Source: Segatella copri (GTDB lineage Bacteria; Bacteroidota; Bacteroidia; Bacteroidales; Bacteroidaceae). From it: a stretch of 64,000 bases of DNA. Location of the stretch: positions 77,422-141,421 of the forward strand of contig NZ_JAHOEA010000003.1 of NCBI RefSeq assembly GCF_019127135.1. The letters are read 5' to 3'. How positions within the stretch are numbered: position 1 is the stretch's first letter; each line of letters opens with the position of its first letter. This document shows, one piece after another, positions 32,401 to 41,745 of this stretch. Made by a program: the position numbers and the translations under genes. The notes below the pieces were generated by a model. It was not told the origin of the DNA and made no database searches. It was given only the letters and a program-made list of their open reading frames with translations.

Positions 32401-33298
32401 CCTCATCCTTGTGAAGAAGAACAGTTTGCGCTCCACTCTCAACAATCTCCTCAATATTATCAGCAGTAAGTTCAGTCTCACGCTCCATGATTACTTCATT
32501 ACGCTCGATAGATACTACTTCACCAGTATCCTCATCAACGAAGTCTTCATTCCAACTCTTCAAAACACGAGCAGCAAGCTTACGACCAATAGCAGCCTTC
32601 ATATTCTTCTTGTTAACCTTCACCTCCTCAGCGAGATCAAAAATCTGAAGAATATCCTTATCCTGTTCGTAACCAATAGCACGCAACAATGTGGTTACTG
32701 GCAACTTCTTCTTACGATCGATATATGCATACATTACATTGTTAATGTCAGTAGCAAATTCAATCCAACTTCCCTTAAAAGGAATAATACGAGCAGAATA
32801 AAGCATGGTACCGTTAGCATGAACACCCTGGCTAAAGAAAACACCAGGAGAACGGTGAAGCTGAGAAACAACAACACGCTCAGCACCATTAATAACGAAT
32901 GTACCGTTATCGGTCATATATGGAATAGTACCAAGGAACACATCCTGGATAAATGTACCGAAATCTTCATGTTCAGGATCTGTACAATACAGTTTCATCT
33001 TAGCCTTCAAAGGTACGCTATATGTAAGACCACGCTCCAGACACTCATCAATAGAATAGCGAGGAGGGTCAATATAGTAATCCAAGAACTCAAGAACGAA
33101 ATTGTTACGTGTATCGGTAATAGGGAAGTTCTCAGAGAACACCTTATACAAACCGTCATTCTTGCGTTCCTCAGGCGGAGTATCCAACTGTAAGAAGTCC
33201 TTGAAAGACTTTAACTGCACATCGAGGAAATCCGGATATGGATACGGATTATGCACGCTGGCAAAATTTACTCTGTTATCAACAATTTTTGTAGCCAT
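29486..33298 (-). CDS. rpoB: DNA-directed RNA polymerase beta subunit
   Basis: 1270 aa. The rifampicin region reads [20 protein letters not shown], so the positions equivalent to E. coli Asp516, His526 and Ser531 are the sensitive residues. [19 protein letters not shown] N-terminus as in other Bacteroidetes; C-terminal clamp-contact region present. It is separated from rplL by an attenuator-like hairpin. Confidence 0.99.
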   Translation of the reverse strand: MATKIVDNRVNFASVHNPYPYPDFLDVQLKSFKDFLQLDTPPEERKNDGLYKVFSENFPITDTRNNFVLEFLDYYIDPPRYSIDECLERGLTYSVPLKAKMKLYCTDPEHEDFGTFIQDVFLGTIPYMTDNGTFVINGAERVVVSQLHRSPGVFFSQGVHANGTMLYSARIIPFKGSWIEFATDINNVMYAYIDRKKKLPVTTLLRAIGYEQDKDILQIFDLAEEVKVNKKNMKAAIGRKLAARVLKSWNEDFVDEDTGEVVSIERNEVIMERETELTADNIEEIVESGAQTVLLHKDEEAANKFTIIFNTLAKDPSNSEKEAVNYIYRQLRNADPADDASAREVFQNLFFSDKRYDLGEVGRYRINKKLNLDTDIDVRVLTKEDIIEIIKYLIQLINSSATVDDIDHLSNRRVRTVGEQLANQFSIGLARMTRTIRERMNVRDNEVFTPTDLINAKTISSVINSFFGTNPLSQFMDQTNPLAEVTHKRRLSALGPGGLSRERAGFEVRDVHYTHYGRLCPIESPEGPNIGLISSLCMYAKINDLGFIVTPYRKVNDSKVDMANEDVVYLTAEDEESKIIGQGNAPLTVDGSFIRDVVKCRQDADYPVVGPDQVDYVDVSPQQIASVSAGLIPFLEHDDGHRALMGCNMMRQAVPLLHNDAPIVGTGLEKQVCEDSRTMVTAEGEGVIEYVDATTIRILYDRTEDDEFVSFEPALKEYRIPKFRRTNQNMTIDLRPICNKGQRVKKGDILTEGYATENGELALGRNLLVAYIPWKGYNYEDAVVISERMVRDDVLTSVHVDEYSLDVRETKRGVEEFTSDIPNVSEEATKDLDDNGIVRVGARIEPGDIMIGKISPKGESDPSPEEKLLRAIFGDKAGDVKDSSLKANPSLSGVVIDKKLFSRAIKTRESKKQDKIILAKIDEEYEAKGDDLKDILVDKLLTLTEGMTSEGVKDYTGAEIITKGSTFTATALKNLEYDGVQSNKWTKDEHTNGLIQRLIMNYIRKYKQLDAELKRRKFAITIGDELPSGILQMAKVYIAKKRKIQVGDKLAGRHGNKGIVSKVVRLEDMPFMADGRPVDMVLNPLGVPSRMNLGQIFECILGAAGKKLGVKFATPIFDGAKLDDLSEWTDKAGLPRFCSTYLYDGETGEQFDQPATVGMTYFLKLGHMVEDKMHARSIGPYSLITQQPLGGKAQFGGQRFGEMEVWAIEAFGASHVLQEILTVKSDDVVGRSKAYEAIVKGDPMPTPGIPESLNVLLHELRGLGLSIKLD

Positions 33299-33343
33299 TA
33301 GAAGTTATTAAATGGGTTTTATTAATAATATAATAAAAGACAC

Positions 33344-33381
33344 AAAAAGGTTAGGACTCACCTACTTGGAGAATCCTAACC
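33344..33381 (-). terminator. Attenuator-like hairpin between rplL and rpoB
   Basis: On the minus strand GGTTAGGA (33381-33374) pairs perfectly with TCCTAACC (33356-33349), followed by TTTTTGTGTC. The gap is 111 nt with no promoter box that I could find, so read-through is needed for rpoBC. A partial terminator at the same position controls rpoBC level in E. coli. Confidence 0.78.
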
Positions 33382-33409
33382 ATTTATATAAAAAAATGTA
33401 TTACTCTAA

Positions 33410-33787
33410 TTACTTGAGCTCTACCTTAGCACCAGCCTCTTCGATAGCCTTCTTAAGGTTCTCAGCCTCGTCCTTAGCTACACCTTCCTTGATTGTAGAA
33501 GGAGCACCGTCTACGAGATCCTTAGCCTCTTTCAAACCGAGACCACAAGCCTCCTTAACAGCCTTTACAACCTGGAGCTTAGCGCCACCAACCTCAGCGA
33601 GGACTACGTCGAATGTAGACTTCTCCTCAGCTGCAGCTGCACCACCAGCAGCAGGACCAGCAGCTACAGCTACAGCTGCAGCAGCAGGCTCAATACCATA
33701 CTCGTCCTTGAGGACTGTTGCCAACTCATTAACTTCCTTAACAGTAAGATTTACTAACTCTTCTGCAATAGCTTTGATATCTGCCAT
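33410..33787 (-). CDS. rplL: 50S ribosomal protein L7/L12
   Basis: 125 aa, the multicopy stalk protein that recruits translational GTPases. N-terminal dimerisation domain, Ala/Gly hinge ([20 protein letters not shown]), and C-terminal domain with [20 protein letters not shown]. Confidence 0.98.
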   Translation of the reverse strand: MADIKAIAEELVNLTVKEVNELATVLKDEYGIEPAAAAVAVAAGPAAGGAAAAEEKSTFDVVLAEVGGAKLQVVKAVKEACGLGLKEAKDLVDGAPSTIKEGVAKDEAENLKKAIEEAGAKVELK

Positions 33788-33843
33788 TTTATTCTAAATT
33801 TTATTTTTGTTTATACTATAATTAATGATAACATTGTGATTGA

Positions 33844-34362
33844 TTACTCAGGACGCTCGCCCAATGTCTTAAGCACACCATGAATAGTGTTGCTTCCTGA
33901 TTGAAGAGCTGAAACAACGTTCTTTGCAGGTGACTGGAGCAAAGCAACAATCTCTGCGATAACTTCGTTCTTGCTCTTGAGAGCTGAAAGTTCAGCAAGT
34001 TTATCAGCGCCAACATAGAAGCTTTCCTCTGCATAAGCAGCCTTCAATGTTGGAACATCTTCCTTGTCATATTCCTTCAACAACTTAGCTGGTACATTAG
34101 CTGTATTAGCAAACATTACAGCAGTAGTACCCTTCAAGTAGCCATAGAGCTCAGAGAAATCGATATCTGAAGCCTCGAACGCCTTGTGAAGCAAGGAATT
34201 CTTAACAACAACCATCTTAATCTCGCTCTGGAAGCACTTACGACGGAGTGCGCTTGTCTTCTCTGCATTCAATCCTGTAACATCTACAAGATAGAAATGA
34301 GGAAACTCCTGCAACTTCTGTCCAAGTTCAGCGATAATAGTATCTTTAACTTCTTTCTTCAT
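33844..34362 (-). CDS. rplJ: 50S ribosomal protein L10
   Basis: 172 aa, the stalk base that binds L7/L12 through its C-terminal helix. MKKEVKDTIIAELGQKL start and the Asn/Ser-containing VVKNSLLHKAF motif. It begins 18 nt after rplA, leaving no room for the long rplJ leader known from E. coli. Confidence 0.97.
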   Translation of the reverse strand: MKKEVKDTIIAELGQKLQEFPHFYLVDVTGLNAEKTSALRRKCFQSEIKMVVVKNSLLHKAFEASDIDFSELYGYLKGTTAVMFANTANVPAKLLKEYDKEDVPTLKAAYAEESFYVGADKLAELSALKSKNEVIAEIVALLQSPAKNVVSALQSGSNTIHGVLKTLGERPE

Positions 34363-34380
34363 TTTACAAAACTTTTAGAG

Positions 34381-35073
34381 TTATTCAACTGATTTAGGAT
34401 CAATCTTGATACCCTTACTCATAGTGCTAGAAATAAAGATACTCTTGATATATGTACCTTTAGCAGCAGCAGGCTTCAACTTGATAACTGTGTTGATGAA
34501 CTCCTTAGCATTTCCATAAATCTGCTCAGGTGTCATGCCAACCTTACCGATTGAAGTGTGGATAATACCAGCCTTATCAACCTTAAAGTCAATCTTACCT
34601 TGCTTAACTTCCTTTACTGCCTTAGCAACATCCATAGTTACAGTGCCACTCTTAGGGTTAGGCATCAAACCACGAGGACCGAGTACACGACCCAAAGGAC
34701 CAATCTTACCCATGCAAGAAGGCATTGTGATGATGACATCAATATCTGTCCAACCACCCTTAATCTTCTCAACGTATTCGTCAAGACCTACATAATCAGC
34801 ACCTGCTTCCTTAGCAGCAGCTTCCTGATCAGGAGTACAGAGTGCGAGCACGCGAGTAACCTTACCTGTTCCGTTTGGCAATGAAACAACGCCACGAACC
34901 ATCTGGTTAGCCTTACGTGGATCAACACCTAAGCGTACATCAATATCAAGAGATGCATCAAATTTGGTAGTTGTAATTTCCTTTACCAACTCTGAAGCCT
35001 CCTTCAATGTGTATGCCTTCCCTGCTTCAACCTTATCAGCTACTGATTTTTGATTTTTTGTCAGTTTACTCAT
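34381..35073 (-). CDS. rplA: 50S ribosomal protein L1
   Basis: 230 aa, the mobile L1 stalk protein. The signature [21 protein letters not shown] is present. Preceded by rplK after 21 nt. Confidence 0.98.
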   Translation of the reverse strand: MSKLTKNQKSVADKVEAGKAYTLKEASELVKEITTTKFDASLDIDVRLGVDPRKANQMVRGVVSLPNGTGKVTRVLALCTPDQEAAAKEAGADYVGLDEYVEKIKGGWTDIDVIITMPSCMGKIGPLGRVLGPRGLMPNPKSGTVTMDVAKAVKEVKQGKIDFKVDKAGIIHTSIGKVGMTPEQIYGNAKEFINTVIKLKPAAAKGTYIKSIFISSTMSKGIKIDPKSVE

Positions 35074-35094
35074 TTTTCTAATTGAAGTTTTAAA

Positions 35095-35535
35095 TTATTT
35101 ACCAGGGAAGTCCCCTTTTACAGTAATACCCATACTTCTTGCAGTACCAGCGATGAGCTTCATAGCTGATTCTACAGTAAAGCAGTTCAAGTCCTTCATC
35201 TTATCCTCAGCGATTACCTTTACCTGATCCCAAGTAAGAGAAGCAACCTTCTGACGATTAGGCTGTGCAGAACCTGACTTGATTTTGGCAGCCTCTTTCA
35301 ATTGAACTGCAGCAGGTGGAGTCTTGATAATAAAATCAAAAGACTTGTCAGTATAATAAGTAATAACTACTGGCAACACTTTACCTGCTTTGTCCTGGGT
35401 ACGGGCGTTGAATTCCTTGCAGAATCCCATAATATTAATACCCTTAGAACCCAATGCAGGTCCTACTGGAGGTGAAGGATTCGCAGCGCCACCTTTAATC
35501 TGTAATTTGATTAATCCAGCAACTTCTTTAGCCAT
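35095..35535 (-). CDS. rplK: 50S ribosomal protein L11
   Basis: 146 aa, at the GTPase-associated centre, needed for stringent response sensing in other bacteria. [21 protein letters not shown]-terminal motif, C-terminal [14 protein letters not shown]. Confidence 0.98.
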   Translation of the reverse strand: MAKEVAGLIKLQIKGGAANPSPPVGPALGSKGINIMGFCKEFNARTQDKAGKVLPVVITYYTDKSFDFIIKTPPAAVQLKEAAKIKSGSAQPNRQKVASLTWDQVKVIAEDKMKDLNCFTVESAMKLIAGTARSMGITVKGDFPGK

Positions 35536-35593
35536 TTCTTTGTTAATATTTAAAATTGAAACTTATAAGGAATAACAATCTCGTAACAGAATA

Positions 35594-36136
35594 CTATTCC
35601 TTTTCTACTTGCATAAAACCTAATTCCAACGGAGTTTTACGTCCGAAGATCTTAACCGTAACTTTCAGCTTATGCTTTTCAGCATTAACCTCTTCAACGA
35701 TTCCGCTGAAACCACTGAATGGACCTTCCATAACCTTAACGGTATCATTAACCAAGTAAGGACAATCAAGATTCTCCTCGAACTCAGTCTCCTCTGCAGA
35801 ACCCAGCATACGATTGATATCGCGCTGTGGAACTGGTGTTGGTTCATCCAAACCTCCAAGGAAACCCAAAACATTAGGGAGGAAACGCAACGTATGCGCT
35901 ACATCGCCCTTCAGTTTGGCCTCCACAAAAACATAACCTGGAAGAGAAACTTTTTCTTTAACAACTCTCTTTCCATTACGCACAGTTGCATGCTTCTCAA
36001 CTGGTATCAACACCTGAGAAACATTTGCTGCTAGTAAGTCATTGTGCTTCATTTCAGCTTCGATGTATTCTTTCACCTTGGCTTCCTTGCCACTTACGGC
36101 TTTAAGCACATACCATTTATTTCCTGCGTCTGCCAT
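35594..36136 (-). CDS. nusG: Transcription factor NusG
   Basis: 180 aa. The NGN domain begins KWYVLKAVSGKEAKVKEYIE and the C-terminal KOW domain carries VKVMEGPFSGFSGIVEEV. It binds the RNA polymerase clamp and links to Rho or S10. Starts 12 nt after secE. Confidence 0.97.
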   Translation of the reverse strand: MADAGNKWYVLKAVSGKEAKVKEYIEAEMKHNDLLAANVSQVLIPVEKHATVRNGKRVVKEKVSLPGYVFVEAKLKGDVAHTLRFLPNVLGFLGGLDEPTPVPQRDINRMLGSAEETEFEENLDCPYLVNDTVKVMEGPFSGFSGIVEEVNAEKHKLKVTVKIFGRKTPLELGFMQVEKE

Positions 36137-36148
36137 TTCCTTAAAAAA

Positions 36149-36337
36149 TTAACCTGGATAAACTACACCCATAAAGGCTTTGAAAATAGAATCCATCGCG
36201 AACACAACAAGTGCAATGACTAGGGAAGCAGATAATACAACCATTGCACTATGAGTAAGTTCGGCACGTGATGGCCAAGTAGTCTTATGCGCAAGTTCAT
36301 CGTAACATGCCTTGCAATAATTTACTATTTTATTCAT
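36149..36337 (-). CDS. secE: Protein translocase subunit SecE
   Basis: 62 aa, the one-helix form. Amphipathic CYDELAHKTTWPSRAELTHS precedes a single membrane helix (VVLSASLVIALVVFAMDSIF). Partner of SecY at 10425-11762. Confidence 0.96.
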   Translation of the reverse strand: MNKIVNYCKACYDELAHKTTWPSRAELTHSAMVVLSASLVIALVVFAMDSIFKAFMGVVYPG

Positions 36338-36353
36338 ATTATCTTCTATTTAG

Positions 36354-36426
36354 CACGGGTTGAAGGGCTCGAACCCTCGACACCTGGTTTTGGAGACCAG
36401 TGCTCTACCAACTGAGCTAAACCCGT
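36354..36426 (-). tRNA. trnW: tRNA-Trp (anticodon CCA)
   Basis: 73-nt cloverleaf on the minus strand: 7-bp acceptor ACGGGTT/AACCCGT, D arm TAGCTCAGTTGGTAGAGCA, anticodon stem CTGGT/ACCAG with loop CTCCAAA (CCA), T arm with GTTCGAA. Discriminator is G, as expected for Trp. CCA is not encoded. Confidence 0.97.
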
Positions 36427-36430
36427 AGAA

Positions 36431-36459
36431 AGACTCCCACTCCCTTAGGAGGGGAGTCT
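36431..36459 (-). terminator. Hairpin between tuf and tRNA-Trp
   Basis: AGACTCCC pairs with GGGAGTCT, with an inner CTCC/GGAG stem around CTTA (minus strand 36459-36431). Only TTTCT follows, so this may be a weak terminator, or a processing signal separating tuf mRNA from the tRNA and secE-nusG part. Confidence 0.6.
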
Positions 36460-36489
36460 GATATATATAGCAAATTAGATAAATCTAAA

Positions 36490-37686
36490 TTACTTGATAT
36501 CGTCGAGAATTGTTGTAATCTGACCAGAACCTACTGTACGACCACCCTCACGGATAGCGAAACGAAGACCCTCGTTCAAAGCAACCTTGTAGATCAACTC
36601 TACCTCAATCTCTACGTTATCACCAGGCATTACCATCTCAACTCCCTCTGGAAGCTTGATTTCACCTGTACAGTCCATAGTACGGAGATAGAACTGAGGA
36701 CGATACTTGTTACCGAATGGAGTATGACGGCCACCCTCTTCCTTCTTCAATACATAGATAGAAGCCTTGAAGTGATCGTGAGGAGTAATAGCACCTGGGT
36801 GTACAACTACCATACCACGCTTAACCTCAGCCTTATCGATACCACGGAGAAGCAAACCTACGTTATCACCAGCTTCACCCTCAGCAAGAATCTTACGGAA
36901 CATCTCAACACCAGTAATAACTGACTTCTTGTCCTCACCAAGACCGAGCAACTGAACTTCGTCACCTACCTTGCAACGACCTGTCTCAATACGACCTGTA
37001 GCAACAGTACCACGACCTGTAATTGAGAATACATCCTCGATAGGCATCAAGAATGGCTTATCAATCTCGCGCTCTGGCTCCTGAATCCACTCATCAACTG
37101 TATCCATCAAAGTCTCAACAGACTTAACCCACTTCTCAACACCATTCAAAGCACCGAGAGCAGAACCACGTACAATTGGAGTATCCTCCTCGTAACCATA
37201 CTGCTCGAGGATTTCGCGAAGCTCCATCTCAACGAGCTCAAGCATCTCCTCATCATCAACCATATCGCACTTGTTCAAGAAAACAACCAAGCGAGGTACG
37301 TTTACCTGACGTGCAAGAAGTACGTGCTCACGTGTCTGTGGCATAGGACCATCAGTAGCAGCACAAACCAAGATTGCACCATCCATCTGAGCAGCACCAG
37401 TAACCATGTTCTTTACATAGTCAGCGTGTCCCGGACAGTCAACGTGTGCATAGTGACGCTTTGCTGTCTCATACTCGATGTGAGCAGAGTTGATAGTGAT
37501 ACCACGCTCTTTCTCCTCAGGAGCATTATCAATCTGATCGAATGACTTAACTGCCTCAGATGTACCGAGCTTCTCGTTCAATACCTTAGAGATAGCAGCG
37601 GTCAGAGTAGTCTTACCATGGTCAACATGACCAATTGTACCAATGTTAACATGCGGTTTGGTACGCACGAATTCTTCTTTAGCCAT
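36490..37686 (-). CDS. tuf: Elongation factor Tu
   Basis: 398 aa. G1 GHVDHGKTT, switch [17 protein letters not shown]3 DCPGHADY, G4 NKCD, and intact domains II and III. It is the only tuf in the window, placed directly after the four-tRNA cluster as tufB is in E. coli. Confidence 0.99.
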   Translation of the reverse strand: MAKEEFVRTKPHVNIGTIGHVDHGKTTLTAAISKVLNEKLGTSEAVKSFDQIDNAPEEKERGITINSAHIEYETAKRHYAHVDCPGHADYVKNMVTGAAQMDGAILVCAATDGPMPQTREHVLLARQVNVPRLVVFLNKCDMVDDEEMLELVEMELREILEQYGYEEDTPIVRGSALGALNGVEKWVKSVETLMDTVDEWIQEPEREIDKPFLMPIEDVFSITGRGTVATGRIETGRCKVGDEVQLLGLGEDKKSVITGVEMFRKILAEGEAGDNVGLLLRGIDKAEVKRGMVVVHPGAITPHDHFKASIYVLKKEEGGRHTPFGNKYRPQFYLRTMDCTGEIKLPEGVEMVMPGDNVEIEVELIYKVALNEGLRFAIREGGRTVGSGQITTILDDIK

Positions 37687-37755
37687 AGCTTTTCTTTTTA
37701 TTTATATAAATGAATAATCTGTTCCTCTACCATCCTAAAGCATCTAGAACGATAG

Positions 37756-37827
<72 letters not shown>

Positions 37828-37841
37828 AAGTTAATAAATTG

Positions 37842-37914
37842 AGCGGAAAACGGGGCTCAAACCCGCGACCCCCAGCTTGGAAGGCTAGTGCTCTATCAAC
37901 TGAGCTATTTCCGC
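37842..37914 (-). tRNA. trnG: tRNA-Gly (anticodon TCC)
   Basis: 73-nt cloverleaf: acceptor GCGGAAA/TTTCCGC, anticodon loop CTTCCAA (TCC) closed by CTAGC/GCTGG, T arm GGGTTTGAGCCCC-like. 14 nt from the neighbouring tRNA genes on each side. Confidence 0.97.
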
Positions 37915-37928
37915 TTATCAAAGAAAGT

Positions 37929-38010
37929 GGGTAGTGATGGATTCGAACCACCGAAGGCATAGCCAGCAGATTTACAGTCTGCCCCATTTGGCCACTCTGG
38001 TAACTACCCA
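37929..38010 (-). tRNA. trnY: tRNA-Tyr (anticodon GTA)
   Basis: 82-nt class II tRNA with a long variable arm (CTGGCTATGCCTTCGG region). Acceptor GGGTAGT/ACTACCC, anticodon loop with GTA, discriminator A. Confidence 0.97.
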
Positions 38011-38027
38011 AACTTTTCTTTTTCTGA

Positions 38028-38101
38028 GCCTCTTGTCGGATTCGAACCAACGACCCCGAGATTACAAATCACGTGCTCTGGCCAACTGAGCTAAAGAGGC
38101 A
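38028..38101 (-). tRNA. trnT: tRNA-Thr (anticodon TGT)
   Basis: 74-nt cloverleaf: acceptor GCCTCTT/AAGAGGC, anticodon stem GTGAT/ATCTC region with loop TTTGTAA (TGT), T arm GGTTCGAATCC. First gene after the cluster promoter. Confidence 0.96.
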
Positions 38102-38103
38102 AT

Positions 38104-38159
38104 CTTTGCAGCCGCAATACGGCTAAATTTCCATCTATCGGAAAACGGCTGCAAAGATA
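38104..38159. repeat. 12-bp perfect inverted repeat over the tRNA-tuf promoter
   Basis: TCTTTGCAGCCG (38104-38115) and CGGCTGCAAAGA (38148-38159) are exact reverse complements, 32 nt apart. The promoter-proximal arm overlaps the -7 box and probable start site; the other arm ends 2 nt before tRNA-Thr. A smaller AGCCG/CGGCT hairpin lies next to the distal arm. Confidence 0.75.
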
Positions 38160-38184
38160 CAACTATTTTTTGAATCAACAAAAT
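38153..38184 (-). promoter_or_regulatory. Promoter of the tRNA-tuf-secE-nusG-rpl unit
   Basis: Minus strand TTTTG (38184-38180), 19-nt spacer, TATCTTTG (38160-38153). Among the best consensus matches in the window, as expected for stable-RNA and EF-Tu expression. Confidence 0.8.
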
Positions 38185-38199
38185 TTTTTCGAGTTTTTT

Positions 38200-38499
38200 T
38201 TATCGATTCCTTGATTTTTCTTTAAATTTGGTCAATTGAACCTTCATTGAGTCCACTGCCTGGTCAATTCCTTCCTCAAAAGTGTCACATGTCTTTTCCA
38301 CGAACAACTTGGTTCCAGGGACAGCAACTTCCAGATGAACTTCCTTATTCAAGGCAGTAGCAGGCTTCACGACCTTTAATTGCACCTCTACTTTCTGTAT
38401 ATCTTCAAAAGTTTTTTCTAACTTGGCGACTTTCTTTTCGATAAACGCCTGTAACTTCTCGGTAGCGTCGAAGTGAATCGACTGAATCTTAATTTCCAT
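38200..38499 (-). CDS. hpf: Short ribosome hibernation-promoting factor (HPF/RaiA family)
   Basis: 99 aa from MEIKIQSIHFDATEKL. It binds the 30S decoding channel and silences ribosomes in stationary phase; the short form lacks the dimerising C-terminal domain of long HPF. The start at 38499 is preferred over an ATG at 38511 because the region between them contains GGAGGTAACT, a good Shine-Dalgarno site. Cotranscribed with xerC (23-nt gap). Confidence 0.88.
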   Translation of the reverse strand: MEIKIQSIHFDATEKLQAFIEKKVAKLEKTFEDIQKVEVQLKVVKPATALNKEVHLEVAVPGTKLFVEKTCDTFEEGIDQAVDSMKVQLTKFKEKSRNR

Positions 38500-38522
38500 A
38501 GTTACCTCCATTTTTTAAAAGG

Positions 38523-39407
38523 TTACGCCCGTGGATGGGCTTCAATATAAACTCGTTTCAACTGTTCAAACGTTGTATGCGTATAAATCTCGGTCGTCGA
38601 GAGTTTCGCATGTCCTAACAGTCTTTTCAAACTTTCAATTCCAGCACCATGATTCAACATCGCTGTAGCAAACGTATGTCTCAACACGTGCGGACTTTTC
38701 TTTTTCAACGAGCAAACCCTTGCGAGGTTCTCCTTCACGATTTCTCTGACTTGAACCGGACTCATCCGTCCGCCTCTATCCGCAAGCAAAAGAGCTCCAG
38801 ACCTAACCTTCACCCTTTGTACTCTTAGAGCCAAATATTCTGAAAGAGCATTTTTAAGCTCGTCACCAAAAGGAACTATACGCTGTTTATTTCCCTTACC
38901 CGTAATCTTTATCTCTTTTTTGATAAAGCTCACATCGTCAACATCAAGTCCTATCAACTCCGACAATCGCATCCCCGTCTCATAGAACAATATTATAATA
39001 GTACGTGCGCGTACATTATTATAATCATCGCCCCACATTTTCCTGTCAAGCAACTCATCCATCTCATTTTCTTTCAAGAATTGAGGCAGCGGTTTACTTT
39101 CCTTAGGCCCTTTGAGACTATGAGCAGGATCCGACTTCACATAATGTCTGACTAAAGCAAACCGATAGAACATTTTCAAAGCACTCAACCGACGATTAAC
39201 CGAGGTTGCTTTATTACCTGCATCTATCATATGCTCCATCCAGTTGCGAATCATATCAGAATCAACAGATTCCCAAGTGAAGGATTCAGACAAGTTCCTA
39301 GCATATTGCTCAAAGAGTTTCAAATCTTCGCGATAGTTTTCTACCGTCCTCTGCGACCTGTTCAGTTCAGAGCGCAAATATTCCAAGAACTTATCTATAC
39401 TCAACAT
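38523..39407 (-). CDS. xerC: Tyrosine recombinase, XerC/XerD type
   Basis: 294 aa. N-terminal SAM-like core-binding domain (1-90) and catalytic domain with the full set: Arg147 (TGMRLSE), Lys171 (GKGNK), His240 and Arg243 (PHVLRHTFAT), His266 (LLGHAKLSTTEIY) and nucleophile Tyr275. The family resolves chromosome dimers at dif. No dif site was found in the window. Location beside hpf and rpsU in housekeeping DNA argues for a core Xer protein over a mobile-element integrase; XerC versus XerD is not certain. Confidence 0.85.
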   Translation of the reverse strand: MLSIDKFLEYLRSELNRSQRTVENYREDLKLFEQYARNLSESFTWESVDSDMIRNWMEHMIDAGNKATSVNRRLSALKMFYRFALVRHYVKSDPAHSLKGPKESKPLPQFLKENEMDELLDRKMWGDDYNNVRARTIIILFYETGMRLSELIGLDVDDVSFIKKEIKITGKGNKQRIVPFGDELKNALSEYLALRVQRVKVRSGALLLADRGGRMSPVQVREIVKENLARVCSLKKKSPHVLRHTFATAMLNHGAGIESLKRLLGHAKLSTTEIYTHTTFEQLKRVYIEAHPRA

Positions 39408-39434
39408 AACGTCGTACCTTTTTCATTTCGGCAA

Positions 39435-39466
39435 CGAAGTTACGAAAATTATTTTAAACTACCAAA
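39435..39466 (-). promoter_or_regulatory. Possible promoter of xerC-hpf
   Basis: Minus strand TTTG (39466-39463), 20-nt spacer, TAACTTCG (39442-39435), one base from TAnnTTTG. It would give xerC-hpf a start independent of rpsU. Confidence 0.48.
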
Positions 39467-39487
39467 TTTTTTGAGGATTTTTTACTT

Positions 39488-39679
39488 TTATTCCTCGTTT
39501 GCACGCAACTGCTGTACGTAGATGGCGTGTTCCATCTTGAGACGCTTCAAAACAGAAGGCTTGTCATACTGCTGACGAGCACGAAGCTCCTTAACAACAC
39601 CTGTCTTTTCGAATTTTCTCTTAAACTTCTTGAGAGCTCTCTCGATGTTCTCACCGTCTTTAACTGGTACAATAATCAT
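39488..39679 (-). CDS. rpsU: 30S ribosomal protein S21
   Basis: 63 aa, on the 30S platform near the anti-Shine-Dalgarno. MIIVPVKDGENIERALKKFKRK-type start and basic C-terminus. In Bacteroidetes S21 helps occlude the 16S rRNA 3' end, which fits the scarcity of Shine-Dalgarno sites here. First gene of the long minus-strand run. Confidence 0.95.
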   Translation of the reverse strand: MIIVPVKDGENIERALKKFKRKFEKTGVVKELRARQQYDKPSVLKRLKMEHAIYVQQLRANEE

Positions 39680-39754
39680 TTTTTTGCTTTTAATTAATTA
39701 TGTTAAACTTATGTTATTCAATGCGAAATATGGCAATGCCACAATTTGCGGGTG

Positions 39755-39785
39755 CAAAATTACATCTATTTTATCAAACTACCAA
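39755..39785 (-). promoter_or_regulatory. Promoter of rpsU
   Basis: Minus strand TTG (39785-39783), 20-nt spacer, TAATTTTG (39762-39755). Confidence 0.62.
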
Positions 39786-39815
39786 GTTTTTCTTCAACTT
39801 TTTACTCTAAAATGT

Positions 39816-41603
39816 TCATTTTATGGGTTTTGTAGCGTTTTCAAGCCATATTTTCTCCTCTTCATTAAGGAAAGGAGACAATTTTTCATAAACCAGCTGA
39901 TGATAATCATTGAGCCAATCAATCTCTTCAGGCAACAACATATCAACATCTATAGGAGTTGTATCTATAGGGCAAAGTGTAAGAGGCTCTATCTGCAGGA
40001 ATTTACCGAACTCTGTAGACAAGTAGTCTGAAATCAGCACCGTATTTTCTATTCTCACGCCGAACTTACCTGCCAAATACAAACCCGGCTCATCCGTCAA
40101 GGTCATTCCAGCTCTCAAAGGTGTAGGCATCCATTCCATTCTAATTTGATGAGGGCCTTCGTGCACACAGAGATACGAACCTACTCCATGTCCTGTACCA
40201 TGCAAGAAATTATATCCTTCACGCCACATACACTCTCTTCCTACAGCATCCAATTGTGTTCCAGATGCTCCGTCGGGAAATTTAACCAATTCCAACTGAA
40301 TATGCGCTTTCAGAACCAAGGTATAAACATGCTTCATCTCTTGAGATACAGGTCCCAAAGCAATGGTACGGGTGATATCAGTAGTACCATCCTGGTATTG
40401 AGCTCCAGAGTCTATCAGAATCAAACCTTCCGGTTTCAGAACGACATCTGTTTCAGGAGTAGCCTCATAATGAACAATTGCTCCATGCTGCGCATAGCCG
40501 GCAATCGTATCAAAAGAAATATCTCTGAACAGTTTCTGTTCTGCACGCAGCGAAGTTAATTTCTCATCAATGGAAATTTCTGTTTGTCCGCCAGCCTCAA
40601 CAGCAGGTTTCAGCCACTTCAAGAACTTAACCATAGCAACCCCATCTTTAAGCATCGCACTATGGTAGCCCTCTATTTCTGCTTTATTTTTCACAGCCTT
40701 CATAGCCGGAATAGGAGAACCTGCAGCAACTATTTCCTGGCATTTTACTGCTTTCCACAGATAATAGCTCGTTTCATTTCCATCTAACAGGATATTATAT
40801 TCCGAATATGATTCAAGGCATTTTTCCACCTTATTATATTTATAGAGAGAAACCTGATTGTCTTGAAGATACTGTTTTACTTCAGGAGATAATTTATTAT
40901 CATCCACGAAAAGCGAAACTTTACCGCTCTCAATCAACAAATAACTTACAAATACAGGATTGCAATGAACATCTGTACCACGAAGATTCAAAGTCCAAGC
41001 AATATCATCCAAAGCAGAAACGAGCATGCCATCTGCATGAAGTTCTCTCAAGGACTTACGGATACGGGCCACCTTAGAGACTAGCGTTTCTCCAGCATAT
41101 TCCAATGGTTGAATTTCTACAGGATTTGCAGGAAGCGAAGGACGATTCTCCCAAATCTGTGCCAAAGGGTCCAAATTAGTTCTAAGCGTAATTCCACCTA
41201 GCTTACGGAGAGAATAGATTAAATCTTTAACATAATTATAAGAGTTGACCATGCCATCAAGTCCAACCTCTGGAGACTGCACCTCCTGCAACTCTTTTTC
41301 CAACCATTCTGCGATAGTAGGCGTACCCTCTATTTTCAGCTTCATCAGCTGATATTCAGTACCTTCCAACTGTTCTTCCGCAGCCAGGAAGTAGCGGGAA
41401 TCAGTCCATAAAGCAGCCGATTTCATTGTAACAACAGCAGTACCAGCCGACCCATTAAAACCAGAGATCCACTCTCTTCCCCGCCAATGGTCGGCAACAT
41501 ACTCACTCTGATGAGCATCAGTACTAGGGAAGATGAAAGCAGAAAGATGTTCACGCTTCATCAACTCCCTCAATCTAGCTAAGCGCAATTCGATTTCATT
41601 CAT
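39816..41603 (-). CDS. Aminopeptidase P family (Xaa-Pro aminopeptidase, M24B), three-domain form
   Basis: 595 aa, cytosolic dimetal enzyme removing the first residue before proline. Two creatinase-like N-terminal domains (about 1-300) precede the M24 catalytic domain. Metal ligands are visible: the two Asp of DSGAQYQDGTTDITRT, His in GTGHGVGSYLCVHEGP, Glu in TDEPGLYL and Glu in RIENTVLI. This length matches the eukaryotic XPNPEP1-like branch, not the 440-aa E. coli PepP. Start: ATG at 41603; a longer frame would begin with TTG at 41615. Confidence 0.9.
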   Translation of the reverse strand: MNEIELRLARLRELMKREHLSAFIFPSTDAHQSEYVADHWRGREWISGFNGSAGTAVVTMKSAALWTDSRYFLAAEEQLEGTEYQLMKLKIEGTPTIAEWLEKELQEVQSPEVGLDGMVNSYNYVKDLIYSLRKLGGITLRTNLDPLAQIWENRPSLPANPVEIQPLEYAGETLVSKVARIRKSLRELHADGMLVSALDDIAWTLNLRGTDVHCNPVFVSYLLIESGKVSLFVDDNKLSPEVKQYLQDNQVSLYKYNKVEKCLESYSEYNILLDGNETSYYLWKAVKCQEIVAAGSPIPAMKAVKNKAEIEGYHSAMLKDGVAMVKFLKWLKPAVEAGGQTEISIDEKLTSLRAEQKLFRDISFDTIAGYAQHGAIVHYEATPETDVVLKPEGLILIDSGAQYQDGTTDITRTIALGPVSQEMKHVYTLVLKAHIQLELVKFPDGASGTQLDAVGRECMWREGYNFLHGTGHGVGSYLCVHEGPHQIRMEWMPTPLRAGMTLTDEPGLYLAGKFGVRIENTVLISDYLSTEFGKFLQIEPLTLCPIDTTPIDVDMLLPEEIDWLNDYHQLVYEKLSPFLNEEEKIWLENATKPIK

Positions 41604-41665
41604 ATTTTTACGCAATTTAATGTTTAACTTATCTCAAAATAATGCATTTTGCTAATTAGAGATTA

Positions 41666-41697
41666 CAAAGATAACATTTTTAAGAATTAACAACAAA
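41666..41697 (-). promoter_or_regulatory. Promoter of the aminopeptidase P gene
   Basis: Minus strand TTTG (41697-41694), 20-nt spacer, TATCTTTG (41673-41666): a full consensus match, back to back with the mdh promoter. Confidence 0.75.
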
Positions 41698-41737
41698 TTT
41701 AAGCGTAAAAATATGCACGATTTACATTACTTTTTAT

Positions 41738-41745
41738 TAATTTTG
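41738..41745 (+). promoter_or_regulatory. Promoter -7 box of mdh
   Basis: TAATTTTG matches TAnnTTTG; the -33 region is poor. It would leave a leader of about 100 nt before the mdh start. Confidence 0.52.

Noticed and set aside
32075..33193. Plus-strand 372-aa open frame inside rpoB
   Set aside because: It is entirely antisense to conserved rpoB coding sequence; the translation is Ile/Leu/Asn/Thr-rich without a recognisable domain, a shadow of codon usage.
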